Shown here one piece after another: positions 51,466 through 60,035 of a DNA stretch of 64,000 nt. Source of the stretch: an uncultured Clostridia bacterium (GTDB lineage: Bacteria > Bacillota > Clostridia > Christensenellales > Borkfalkiaceae); assembly GCA_944358655.1 (NCBI GenBank), contig CALVRO010000003.1:1-64000 (forward strand), given 5' to 3'. The position numbers and the translations under genes are program-made. The first letter of the stretch is position 1; the number at the start of each line of letters is the position of its first letter. The notes under the pieces were generated by a model. That model ran no database searches and was not told where the DNA came from. It worked only from the letters and a program-made list of their open reading frames with translations.

Positions 51466-51619
51466 AAGAAACCTCCGAAAAATTATGTTGTTAAGTGTTT
51501 AATGGTTTTCTCTTAAAGTTTGTCCGCGCCGCGTATTTGGTCGGCGGACGCGGCCCATAGGGGCTTTTTCCGCTCCTCGGGCACGCAAAACGCGCCGCGC
51601 CTTTCCGCGCCGCATTATT

Positions 51620-51648
51620 ATTATAAAACACGTTGTGTGAATTGTCAA
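51620..51648 (-). promoter_or_regulatory. nifJ promoter
   Basis: TTGACA (complement of 51643-51648), 17 bases, TATAAT (complement of 51620-51625). A GTTG...CAAC dyad covers the -35 box, loosely like a redox-regulator site. The leader of about 150 bases is GC-rich. Confidence 0.75.
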
Positions 51649-51803
51649 CACTCATTTAAAAAAAATATTGCCGTTCCACAACATTTTTACAATTTATTGC
51701 CTCTTTTCGCCCCCGCCGTGTAACGGGGACAACTTTTAGGCGCCCTCAAAATGTGCGAAAGTACAAATTTTTGGTATTTTTTCAAAAAACCCCCTCAATG
51801 TGC

Positions 51804-51870
51804 GTGACAATAAAAATTTAAGTGATATAATGTTAAATGCCGCCGCGGCCGCGGGCGACCGCGGCGGCAT
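51804..51870 (+). promoter_or_regulatory. Antiporter promoter and leader hairpin
   Basis: GTGACA (51804-51809), 16 bases, TATAAT (51826-51831), followed 5 bases later by a perfect 12-base-pair hairpin ATGCCGCCGCGG/CCGCGGCGGCAT (51837-51870). The nifJ-antiporter gap (51466-51956) otherwise contains only the two divergent promoters and leaders. Confidence 0.65.
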
Positions 51871-51956
51871 TGCCACGCCCCCGAAAAAGTCCCGGGAGCG
51901 CGCTTTGTCGCGCCCGCAGGCAACAAGGAAAATAATTTTACGAGGTCATATATAAT

Positions 51957-53399
51957 ATGTTTGCAGTCGATCATCCCCTCGGCTATGTGGTAATACTTGC
52001 CGTGGTGCTGCTCTTCACAAAACTGTTCGGCCTGCTCTTCCGCAGGCTGCGCCTGCCCGAAGTGCTGGGCTTCATCATCGCCGGCATAGTCATCGGCCCC
52101 GCCGTGTTCGGGCAGTTCTGCCATTTCGCCCTCATCGGCTTCGAGGACGCCGTTGCTGCGGGCAGCTACAACGCGCTCTTTGTGCTCGAGGGCACCACGG
52201 GCGCCAACGAGACCATCTCGGTATTCTCCAAGATAGGCGTCATACTCATCATGTTCTCGGCGGGGCTCGAAACCAACCTCGACGACATCAAGAACACCGG
52301 TCTGGCCAGCATACTCATGGCCAGCGCGGGCGTCGTAGTGCCCTTCGTGCTCGGACTGCTCATCAGCCTGCCCTTCGGCGGCATAGGCCTCGGCACGGCG
52401 CACATCTACCGCTCGGTGTTCATAGGCACCATACTCACCGCCACCAGCGTCGCCATAACCGTGTCGGTTTTAAAGGAGCTGGGCAAGATAAACACCAAGC
52501 TCGGCACCACCATAGTTTCCGCCGCCGTCATCGACGACGTGATAGGCATAGTGGTGCTGTCCATAGTCACCTCCATAGCCCGCTCGGGCAACGTCGAGGC
52601 CTCCAACGGCTTCGAGGCCTTCAAGGGCACGGTGTACGGCACCATAATAATGATAGTAGCCTTCTTTGTCGTGGCCATAGTTGCGGGCTTCGGCATCAAT
52701 AAGCTGTTCAACTGGATGGAAAAGAAGTACTTCCCCACCCACAGGCTGTCCATCTTTTCCATAGTAATATGCTTTGTCTACAGCTGGGTGGCAGAGGAGA
52801 TCTTCGGCGTGGCCGACATAACGGGCGCCTTCCTCGCCGGCATAGTGCTGGCCACCGTCCACCGCTCGAGCGAGTATGTCGACTCCAAAGTCAACGTCAG
52901 CGTGTACATGATCTTCGCGCCCATGTTCTTCGCCAACATAGGCATAAGCAACATAGATTTCGGCGGCATGAACGGCATGATAGTGCTCTTCGCCTTCCTC
53001 GCCGTCTTAATGGGCCTAATAGGTAAAATTATCGGATGCGGCGCCGTGGCAAGGGGCTTCGGCTACAGCTGGAGGGAGTCGGCCATAGGCGGCGTGGGCA
53101 TGATGGCCCGCGGCGAAGTCGCCCTCATCGTCACCCAGACGGTCACCGATGCTTCGAGCGGCCTCGGCGAAAACGCCCTCGGCGGCGAGTTCATGATAAT
53201 GACCGTGCTGCTCATACTCGTCTCCTCCATACTCACGCCCATCCTTTTAAAGGTGCTCTACAGCAAGGAGCTGCCCTTAAAGACGGTGCCCGCCGAGGGC
53301 GGGGCCGAAATACCCGTTTCAACGGGTGATATTGCTGGGGATAGCGCCGAAGACAGCGCCGCGCAGCCCGCGGAGGGCGGCCAAGGGAAGGGCGACTGA
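51957..53399 (+). CDS. Monovalent cation:proton antiporter (CPA2/Kef type)
   Basis: The 480-residue protein has twelve to thirteen helices. The CPA2 pattern is clear: FRRLRLPEVLGFIIAGIVIGP near the N-terminus, LTATSVAITVSVLKELG and VSAAVIDDVIGIVVLSIV, whose Asp pair (AVIDDV) is the ion-binding site. No TrkA-N nucleotide domain is attached. It probably exchanges Na+ or K+ for H+. The acidic, Ala-rich last 40 residues look disordered. Confidence 0.9.
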   Translation: MFAVDHPLGYVVILAVVLLFTKLFGLLFRRLRLPEVLGFIIAGIVIGPAVFGQFCHFALIGFEDAVAAGSYNALFVLEGTTGANETISVFSKIGVILIMFSAGLETNLDDIKNTGLASILMASAGVVVPFVLGLLISLPFGGIGLGTAHIYRSVFIGTILTATSVAITVSVLKELGKINTKLGTTIVSAAVIDDVIGIVVLSIVTSIARSGNVEASNGFEAFKGTVYGTIIMIVAFFVVAIVAGFGINKLFNWMEKKYFPTHRLSIFSIVICFVYSWVAEEIFGVADITGAFLAGIVLATVHRSSEYVDSKVNVSVYMIFAPMFFANIGISNIDFGGMNGMIVLFAFLAVLMGLIGKIIGCGAVARGFGYSWRESAIGGVGMMARGEVALIVTQTVTDASSGLGENALGGEFMIMTVLLILVSSILTPILLKVLYSKELPLKTVPAEGGAEIPVSTGDIAGDSAEDSAAQPAEGGQGKGD

Positions 53400-53486
53400 G
53401 CCGCCGCCCCTCGCGCGGGAGGGCGGCAGCGCCCGCACATTCCGCAAAAAATCATGCGTTTGTCACAAATTTCGGGGCGTAAATAA

Positions 53487-53515
53487 TTGTTAAAACGCCG
53501 TTTGTCTGCTATAAT
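53487..53515 (+). promoter_or_regulatory. Promoter of the ecfA-ecfT-truA operon
   Basis: TTGTTA (53487-53492), 17 bases, TATAAT (53510-53515). The 145-base leader contains a long inverted repeat and a GC-rich hairpin before the ecfA start. Confidence 0.55.
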
Positions 53516-53534
53516 TTAAATATCCCGTTCAGTG

Positions 53535-53594
53535 TACCGGACGAGAATAAAACGAACCCGCTTTAAATCGGGTTCGTATTACTCCCGTCTGGTA
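53535..53594. repeat. Long imperfect inverted repeat of the TACCGGACGG family
   Basis: TACCGGACGAGAATAAAACGAACCCG (arm 53535-53560) is inverted in 53569-53594 with a few mismatches around an 8-base loop. The left arm nearly matches the 3' end of the araC gene (38267-38295, minus). The right arm matches 57253-57279. Confidence 0.7.
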
Positions 53595-53600
53595 TAGCGC

Positions 53601-53632
53601 AGGCGGGGCGCGCCGCACGGCGCGCCCCGCCT
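53601..53632 (+). other. GC-rich leader hairpin before ecfA
   Basis: AGGCGGGGCGCGCCG pairs perfectly with CGGCGCGCCCCGCCT around CA, 28 bases before the start codon and with no T-run. Confidence 0.7.
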
Positions 53633-53660
53633 CTTCCCGATAAAAATAAAGGATGGCAAA

Positions 53661-55520
53661 ATGTCCCAAGATCTACGGCAGGAAGGCTCCCCGCTCCCCG
53701 AGGGCGCGCCCGCTCTGTCCTTCAGCAACGTAAAATTTTATTATCCCGAAAGTCAGGCTCCCGCCGTCAACGGCGTGTCGTTCGAGGTGCGCAGGGGCGA
53801 GTTCGTGTCGGTCATCGGCCACAACGGTTCGGGCAAGTCCACGCTCGCCCGCCTCATATGCGGCCTTCTTCAGGCCGACGAGGGCAAAATACGCGTGTGG
53901 GGCATCGACCTTTCGGACGCCGACGGCGTCAAGGAGGCGCGCAGGCATACGGGCATAGTCTTTCAGAATCCCGACAACCAGATGGTCGCCTCCATTGTCG
54001 AGGACGACGTCGCCTTCGGGCCCGAAAACCTCGGCGTGGAGAGGGAGGAGATAGGCCGCCGCATCGAGGCCTCGCTCGCCGCCGTGGGCATGAGCGATTA
54101 CCGCCATGCCACGCCCTCCCGCCTTTCGGGCGGCCAGAAGCAGCGCATAGCCGTTGCCGGCGTGCTGGCCATAAGGCCCGACATACTCATCCTCGACGAG
54201 TCCACGGCCATGCTCGACCCGCGCGGCCGCAGGGAGGTCATCGAGGTCGTCGGCCGCCTCAACAGGGAGGAGGGCATAACCGTCCTCCTCATCACCCACT
54301 TCATGGAGGAGGCGCTGCTCGCCGACCGCACCATAGTCATGAACAGGGGCGAGATAGTCATGCAGGGCACGCCCGAGGACATCTTCCACAGCGGCGAGTC
54401 GCTCGTCACCTACAACCTCTGCCTGCCCGAAATAACCTCTATGGCCGACGCGTTGAGGGAGAGGGGAGTGGATACGCGCCCCTGCCTCCGACCCGAGGAG
54501 CTGGCGGCCGACATTGCCGCCCACGCCGCAAAAACAGGGCGCCAATGCGCCGTATCCCCCCGCATATCCCCCGATAAAGGCCCCAAACACGGCGCGTGGG
54601 ATATCGATATCAAAGATCTCACCTTCACCTATTCGGCCAAATCGCCCTTTGCCTCCAAGGCGCTCAGGGGCGTCGATCTGCACATAGGCGAGGGCGAATT
54701 CTTCGGCGTCATAGGCCACACGGGCAGTGGCAAATCTACGCTCATCCAGCACCTCAACGCCCTCATCAAACTGCCTCAGGCCAACAAAAAGTACCGCCCG
54801 CCCAAGCTCAAAAAGGGCCAAACGCCCCCCGTCATGCCCGAGCTGCGCGTCGGCCCCTACGACCTCGCCGACAAAAAGTGTAACTTTTTGCAGCTGCGCT
54901 CCGACGTGGGCATGGTCTTTCAGTATCCCGAATATCAGCTGTTTGCCGAAACGGTGGCCGAGGACGTCGCCTTCGGCCTCAAAAATTTCAATAAAGACCT
55001 CTCGCCCGAGGAGGTGGAAGAGCGCGTTCGCGCGGCCATATCCGCCGTCGGACTCGACCCCGACGAGGTGTGCGACAAGTCGCCCTTCGACCTTTCGGGC
55101 GGGCAGAAGAGGAGGGTGGCCATCGCGGGCGTCATAGTTTCCCGCCCCAAAATACTCGTCCTCGACGAGCCCGCCGCCGGTCTCGACCCCCTCGGCAAAA
55201 AGGAGATAATGGAACTTCTGCACGCGCTGCACTCCGAGTGGTGCCGGACGGTTGTAATAGTTTCGCACGACATGGACGAAATAGCCTGCAACTGCACGCG
55301 CGCCTGCGTGGTGTCCGACGGCAGGATAGCCATGTGCGCCCGCCCCCACGAACTGTTCGCCCGCACGGAGGAGCTGCGCTCGCTCGGGCTGGACGTGCCC
55401 CTCACCGCAAAGGTGTGCGAGGAGCTCAAAAAATACGGCATGGATATAGACTGCGACTACACCCCCCAGGGTCTGGTCGCGGCCGTGTCGGCCGCGCTGG
55501 GAGGTGAACGGGATGCTTAA
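53661..55520 (+). CDS. ecfA: Fused energy-coupling factor ATPases EcfA1-EcfA2
   Basis: Two complete ECF ATPases in one 619-residue chain. Domain 1 has GHNGSGKST (53-61), LSGGQKQR (about 155-162) and LILDESTAMLDP. Domain 2 has GHTGSGKST (about 353-361), LSGGQKRR (about 479-486) and LVLDEPAAGLDP. In most Firmicutes these are separate adjacent genes. The linker of roughly 50 residues (about 265-315) has no stop or internal ribosome site. The ATPase drives vitamin uptake with EcfT and exchangeable S components such as that at 6379. Confidence 0.93.
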   Translation: MSQDLRQEGSPLPEGAPALSFSNVKFYYPESQAPAVNGVSFEVRRGEFVSVIGHNGSGKSTLARLICGLLQADEGKIRVWGIDLSDADGVKEARRHTGIVFQNPDNQMVASIVEDDVAFGPENLGVEREEIGRRIEASLAAVGMSDYRHATPSRLSGGQKQRIAVAGVLAIRPDILILDESTAMLDPRGRREVIEVVGRLNREEGITVLLITHFMEEALLADRTIVMNRGEIVMQGTPEDIFHSGESLVTYNLCLPEITSMADALRERGVDTRPCLRPEELAADIAAHAAKTGRQCAVSPRISPDKGPKHGAWDIDIKDLTFTYSAKSPFASKALRGVDLHIGEGEFFGVIGHTGSGKSTLIQHLNALIKLPQANKKYRPPKLKKGQTPPVMPELRVGPYDLADKKCNFLQLRSDVGMVFQYPEYQLFAETVAEDVAFGLKNFNKDLSPEEVEERVRAAISAVGLDPDEVCDKSPFDLSGGQKRRVAIAGVIVSRPKILVLDEPAAGLDPLGKKEIMELLHALHSEWCRTVVIVSHDMDEIACNCTRACVVSDGRIAMCARPHELFARTEELRSLGLDVPLTAKVCEELKKYGMDIDCDYTPQGLVAAVSAALGGERDA

Positions 55521-56358
55521 CGACGTAACGTTCGGCCAGTACTATCCCGCCGATTCCTTCGCGCACAGGCTCGACCCCCGCTTAAAACTGCTGCTGCTCA
55601 TCGCCTATATCGTCGCGCTCTTCGTCGCCAAGACCTTCTACGGCCTTGCGGCGTGCGCCCTCTTCGTCGTGGCGGCCGTCGTCATCTCGCGTGTGCCCTT
55701 CGGCTCGGTGCTGCGCTCGGTAAAGGGCATACTCTTTCTCTTGGTGTTCACAGCGCTTTTAAACCTCTTTTTGCACGGCGGCGAGCACCTGCTCGCGGAG
55801 TGGGGCATAATACACATCTACCTCGAAGGCGTCATCTTCGCCGTATTTTTAATGTTCAGGCTCATCTTTCTCGTGCTCGGCTCGGCGCTGCTCACCCTGA
55901 CCACCACGCCCGTCAGCCTGACCGACGGCCTCGAAAGCCTATTAAAGCCGCTGACGTGGATAAAGTTCCCCGTGCACGCGCTTGCGCTCATCATGTCCAT
56001 AGCTCTGCGCTTCATCCCCACGCTCATCGACGAGACCAACCGCATCATATCCGCGCAGAAGGCGAGGGGAGCCGACTTCGAGTCGGGCAACCTCTTCAAG
56101 AGGGTAAAGGCCATGGTGCCCATACTCATCCCCCTGCTTATAAGCGCTTTCCGCCGCGCCGAGGAGTTGGGCGACGCCATGGACGCCCGCTGCTACACCA
56201 ATTCGCCCAACCGCACAAAGTATAAAAAACTTACCTTCACATGGCGGGACGGCGTGGCCGCCCTCGTCGGGGCGGCGCTCATAGCCGCAGCGGTGCTGTT
56301 CAACGTGTATGCCTGTGAAATATTCCCCGCCGCCTATCCCTATGTGGTGATAGCATGA
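55513..56358 (+). CDS. ecfT: Energy-coupling factor transmembrane protein EcfT
   Basis: The 281-residue scaffold of group II ECF importers. The start MLNDVTFGQYYPADSFAHRLDPR is characteristic, and the coupling-helix motifs AQKARGAD and DAMDARCY are present (about 178-225). ATG 55513 overlaps the ecfA end by 8 bases behind GGAGG. It forms the conserved ecfA-ecfT-truA unit. Confidence 0.95.
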   Translation: MLNDVTFGQYYPADSFAHRLDPRLKLLLLIAYIVALFVAKTFYGLAACALFVVAAVVISRVPFGSVLRSVKGILFLLVFTALLNLFLHGGEHLLAEWGIIHIYLEGVIFAVFLMFRLIFLVLGSALLTLTTTPVSLTDGLESLLKPLTWIKFPVHALALIMSIALRFIPTLIDETNRIISAQKARGADFESGNLFKRVKAMVPILIPLLISAFRRAEELGDAMDARCYTNSPNRTKYKKLTFTWRDGVAALVGAALIAAAVLFNVYACEIFPAAYPYVVIA

Positions 56359-57113
56359 GGTACGCTTTAAAGGTCGCCTACGACGGCACGCACTTCTGCG
56401 GCTGGCAGATACAGCCCAACGGGCCGTCCGTCCAGCAGGCGCTTTCAGACGCCGCCTTCGCCCTCTTCGGCGAGAGGGCAGTTTTCACGGCCAGCGGCCG
56501 CACGGACAGCGGCGTTCACGCCGCGGGGCAGGTCTGCCACGTCGATCTCGAGGCCGATATCCCGCCCGAAAAACTTGCCGACGCCTTAAACTGCCGCCTG
56601 CCGCCCTCGGTGGCCGTGCTCGCCTCGGCGGCCGCCCCCCAAGGCTTCGACGCCAACCGCTCGGCAAAGAAAAAGACCTACGTCTACAATATGTACACCT
56701 CCCCCCGCCGCAATCCCTTAAAGGACAGGTATTCGCAGCATATCAAGGGGGCTTTGGATATTTCGCTGATGCGCGGCGCGGCCGCGCTGTTCGTCGGCGA
56801 GCACGACTTCAAGGCCTACTGCGCCTCGCGCTCGCAGGTAAAGACCACCGTGCGCACGGTGTATTCGTGCGAGGTCGAAAGGGAGGGGGAGGACGTCCGC
56901 TTGGTCGTCTGCGGCGGCGGATTTCTCTACAACATGGTGCGCACCATGGCGGGAACGGCCGTGGAGTGCGCCCTCGGCCGCCTGCCCCTGTCCGCCGTCG
57001 TCCGCTCGCTGGGGGAGCGCGACCGCGCTCTCGTCGGCAAGACCATGCCCGCCAAGGGCCTCGTGCTGCTCTCCGTCGACTACGGGCGGGACATCTTCGG
57101 CGAAGGCAGGTAA
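56355..57113 (+). CDS. truA: tRNA pseudouridine(38-40) synthase TruA
   Basis: The 252-residue enzyme has the catalytic Asp in SGRTDSGVHAAGQV (about residue 53) and the usual KVAYDGTHFCGWQIQPN start. It makes pseudouridine at positions 38-40 of tRNA. ATGA overlap with ecfT. Confidence 0.96.
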   Translation: MRYALKVAYDGTHFCGWQIQPNGPSVQQALSDAAFALFGERAVFTASGRTDSGVHAAGQVCHVDLEADIPPEKLADALNCRLPPSVAVLASAAAPQGFDANRSAKKKTYVYNMYTSPRRNPLKDRYSQHIKGALDISLMRGAAALFVGEHDFKAYCASRSQVKTTVRTVYSCEVEREGEDVRLVVCGGGFLYNMVRTMAGTAVECALGRLPLSAVVRSLGERDRALVGKTMPAKGLVLLSVDYGRDIFGEGR

Positions 57114-57252
57114 AGTTCGCCGCCCCGCTGCGCCTCCACGAGGCGCGAAGGCGCCCCGGTAAAAATTTTATTAAAATTTCACAAAGCCTTTTCACCGTTT
57201 ATACATTATAAAGTTATAATGGTCGGGAATAAAACCTATCCTTCGGCTTCCC

Positions 57253-57279
57253 ATACCGGACGGGAGTAATACCGACCCG
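57253..57279 (+). repeat. TACCGGACGGGAGTAAT half-site
   Basis: A single arm of the dispersed palindromic element seen at 38252 and 53535, located in the gap between truA and the next gene (57114-57342). Two TATAAT-like boxes (57214-57219 and 57294-57299) lie around it. Confidence 0.6.
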
Positions 57280-57342
57280 CCCTTTAATGCAATATAATAT
57301 GGGGGGAAAGGGGTGCCGTCCGCACCCGCTCATACAAAGCAT

Positions 57343-58287
57343 ATGGATTTTTTCGAACTTCAGCTCATCTCCAACCTGTTCATTAGCCTGTTTACCCTGT
57401 CCAACGCCGATTGGAGCCCGTTCACCTATCTGTGGGTCAGTCTGCTCATCTGCGGCCTGCTCTATATAGTCGTGTTCGCGCTCGAGGGCGTCGCGCTCTA
57501 CACCATCGCCAAAAGGGAGGGCTACAAGCACAGGTGGATGGCCTTCGTGCCATTCTTCAATACCTACTATATCGGCGTGGTGTCCGACAAGAACAGGTTC
57601 TACAACATCCCCGCCAAGGCGCTCTCGGCGGCTCTGGCGGCCTTTGAGGCCGTGCTCGTCGCGGGCATGATATTCGCCACCTGCGTCGACGGCATAGTCT
57701 ACGCCGGCAACCTCTACGAGGTAGTCACCGCCACCGATCCCATTACGGGCGTGCAGTATATCGAGGGCTACCAGTCCTCGGCGGCCATCGCTGGCACATG
57801 GCTGGCGTGGGTGTTCGACTATTTCTCCGGCTACGTCCTCACATGGTTCAACCTCGCGTATATCGCCCTGCATGTGCTCGTGGTCATCTGCTTCTTCCAG
57901 ACGTACGCCTGCCGCAGATATGTGCTCTTCACGCTCGGCGCCGTGCTCTTCCCCATCAAGGGCATACTCATGTTCGCCGTCCGCAACAACCGCGGCATCA
58001 GCTATCGCGACTACATGCGCGGCGAGCAGCGCCGCCGCTACGAAATGTACCAGCAGTACTCCAGTCAGAGCGGCAATCCCTACGGCGGCTACAATCCCTA
58101 CGGCGGCCGTCCCACGCCCCCGCCCTCGGACGATCCCTACGGCGCGCCCCGTTCCTCGGGCCCCGCTGCCGACCCCTTCGACGGCCTCGGCGAAAACTCC
58201 TCCTCGGCGCAGACCCCCTCGGGCGGCGCTTCGGGCGGAAAGGCGCAGGGCGGCGAGCCCGACGACCCCTTCGACGAATTCAAATGA
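57343..58287 (+). CDS. Membrane protein with low-complexity Gly/Pro/Tyr tail
   Basis: The 314-residue protein has four to five helices in its first 215 residues (about 28-53, 95-118, 145-172, 176-213), including a YKHRWMAFVPFFNTYYIGVV segment. A basic stretch RGEQRRRYEMYQQY and an 85-residue disordered tail rich in Gly, Pro, Ser, Tyr and Asp follow, with repeated PYGGYNPYGG and DPFD motifs. Function unknown. The start is not certain: ATG 57343 is preferred, and GTG 57313 is an alternative. Confidence 0.75.
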   Translation: MDFFELQLISNLFISLFTLSNADWSPFTYLWVSLLICGLLYIVVFALEGVALYTIAKREGYKHRWMAFVPFFNTYYIGVVSDKNRFYNIPAKALSAALAAFEAVLVAGMIFATCVDGIVYAGNLYEVVTATDPITGVQYIEGYQSSAAIAGTWLAWVFDYFSGYVLTWFNLAYIALHVLVVICFFQTYACRRYVLFTLGAVLFPIKGILMFAVRNNRGISYRDYMRGEQRRRYEMYQQYSSQSGNPYGGYNPYGGRPTPPPSDDPYGAPRSSGPAADPFDGLGENSSSAQTPSGGASGGKAQGGEPDDPFDEFK

Positions 58288-58291
58288 TACC

Positions 58292-58320
58292 AAAAACGGC
58301 GCCCCGAGCGCCGTTTTTTA
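58292..58320 (+). terminator. Terminator before mnmE
   Basis: AACGGCGC/GCGCCGTT stem with five A residues before and six T residues after. Confidence 0.88.
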
Positions 58321-58321
58321 A

Positions 58322-58350
58322 TTGCAAAAATGCGCGCGGCGTGCTATAAT
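58322..58350 (+). promoter_or_regulatory. mnmE promoter
   Basis: TTGCAA (58322-58327), 17 bases, TATAAT (58345-58350), immediately after the preceding terminator. Confidence 0.7.
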
Positions 58351-58404
58351 CTATGCGAACAGATATAAGCACAGTTTATACCATGCGCAGGAGGGAAGGG
58401 AACA

Positions 58405-59721
58405 ATGTCCGATACTATCGCCGCAATAGCCACGGGCGCCATTTCGGGCCCCGTGGGCATAATAAGGCTGAGCGGCCCGCAGAGCCTCGCGGTGGCGGGC
58501 GCCATCTTCACGCCTGCGGGAAGGGTGAAGGTGGCAGAGTTCGAGCCCTACCGCATGTACCCCGGGCACATAGAGTGCGGGCAGCTTCGCGACTTCGGCC
58601 TGTGCGTCTGCTTTAAAGCGCCCCGCTCGTTCACGGGCGAGGACGTGGTGGAGCTGCACTGCCACGGCGGGGCCGAAGTGCCCGCCGCCGTGCTGTCGGC
58701 CGCGCTCTCCCACGGCGCGCGCATGGCGGGCGCGGGCGAGTTCACCCGCCGCGCCTTTCTCAACGGCAAGCTGTCGCTCGCCTCGGCCGAGGGCATGGCC
58801 GCCATGATCTCGGCCTCAAGTTCCGCCGAAGCCCGCGCGGGCGCAAGCCTGTACGCCGAAAAACTCACCTCGCGCATACGCGGCCTGCAGGCCCGTTTAA
58901 AGGAGGTGCTGGCGGGCATCGCAGCCGATATCGACTATCCCGAAGAGGACATCGCCGCCACCGACCTCGCCGACGTAGGCGCCCGTCTCGGCGCGGTGAG
59001 GGACGAGGTCTCCGCCCTCGCGGCGGGCTACGGCAGGGGTGCAAAGATAAAGAGCGGCGTGCGCGTCGCCCTGTGCGGGGCGCCCAACGTGGGAAAATCT
59101 TCGCTGCTCAACGCTCTTTTGGGCTACGACAGGGCCATAGTCTCCCCCCGCGCCGGCACCACGCGCGACATTGTGGAGGGCTCGCTCGAGATAGATGGCG
59201 TAAACTACCTGCTCACCGACACGGCGGGGCTGAGGGAGAGCGACGACGAAATAGAGTCCATAGGCATCTCCATGGCAAGGCGCGCCGTGGCCTCGGCCGA
59301 CCTCGTTTTATATGTGTGCGAGGGCGACTACACACCCCTCGAGGGCGTGGCCGACGACGACCCCCGCCTCATCAAAATCTATAATAAGTGCGACATATCC
59401 CCCGCCCGACCGCAAAAGTTCGACATCTATGTGTCGGCCGAAACGGGCGAAAACCTGCCCGCTCTCCGTGCGCTCATGTCCGAACGCGCAATGGGCGGAA
59501 GCGTGGGAGGGGGGCTTATTACCGAGCGCCGCCATTACGAGGCCCTCGTCCGCGCCCAAAGCAGTCTTGCCGCCGCCATTGACGGCATAGGCGTCTACCC
59601 CCTCGACCTCATCTCCATAGATATCACCTCCGCATGGTCTGCCCTCGGCGAAATAACCGGTGAAACTGCGAGCGAGGAGATTATTGAGGAGGTGTTCTCA
59701 AAGTTCTGCGTCGGGAAATGA
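58405..59721 (+). CDS. mnmE: tRNA modification GTPase MnmE
   Basis: With MnmG it installs the cmnm5 group on U34 of tRNAs. The formyl-THF-binding N-domain spans 1-115. The inserted G domain has GAPNVGKSSLLN (about 220-231) and DTAG. The C-terminal FCVGK (family CxGK motif) ends the 438-residue protein. AGGAGGGAAGGG precedes ATG 58405. mnmG is not in the window. Confidence 0.95.
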   Translation: MSDTIAAIATGAISGPVGIIRLSGPQSLAVAGAIFTPAGRVKVAEFEPYRMYPGHIECGQLRDFGLCVCFKAPRSFTGEDVVELHCHGGAEVPAAVLSAALSHGARMAGAGEFTRRAFLNGKLSLASAEGMAAMISASSSAEARAGASLYAEKLTSRIRGLQARLKEVLAGIAADIDYPEEDIAATDLADVGARLGAVRDEVSALAAGYGRGAKIKSGVRVALCGAPNVGKSSLLNALLGYDRAIVSPRAGTTRDIVEGSLEIDGVNYLLTDTAGLRESDDEIESIGISMARRAVASADLVLYVCEGDYTPLEGVADDDPRLIKIYNKCDISPARPQKFDIYVSAETGENLPALRALMSERAMGGSVGGGLITERRHYEALVRAQSSLAAAIDGIGVYPLDLISIDITSAWSALGEITGETASEEIIEEVFSKFCVGK

Positions 59722-59740
59722 TAATTCTTTACGCATATAT

Positions 59741-59990
59741 ACTTCGCAATACCATGTCGCGTTGCGGCAACCTTCGGTCATGTACGTCCGTGTACACTCC
59801 CTCAGGTTTTCCTCGCGCTCCTCGTCTTGCTCGTATCTATGCGTAAATTTGCTTGGTCGGTGCACTTACTTCGCAATACCATGTCGCACTGCGGTAACCT
59901 TTCGTCATGTACGTCCGTGTACACTCCCTCAGGTTTTCCTCGAGCTTCTCGTCTTGCTCGTATCTATGCGTAAATCGGCTTGGTTTTTGC
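59741..59990 (-). repeat. 127-base tandem repeat, palindrome-core family
   Basis: Two units (from 59741 and 59868) each hold CTTCGCAATACCATGTCGC, a GGTCATGTAC...core and TTTTCCTCG...CTTGCTCGTATCTATGCG. The cores are TGTAC-N6-GTACA at 59781-59796 and 59908-59923. A third copy lies at 20315-20445, and a related sequence in the opposite orientation lies in the T-box leader. The 314-base gap between mnmE and lysR is almost entirely this repeat. Confidence 0.85.
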
Positions 59991-60035
59991 GTATGTCTTA
60001 AAACTTTTGCACTCTTATAAAAAAAGGAGCTCAAT

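Noticed and set aside
51620..51648. Rex operator at the nifJ promoter
   Set aside because: The dyad is only a loose match to the known Rex motif, so it is noted but not called.
53673..55349. 558-codon frame on the minus strand across the ECF ATPase
   Set aside because: It is a mirror frame of a GC-rich gene whose plus-strand product has all ABC motifs.
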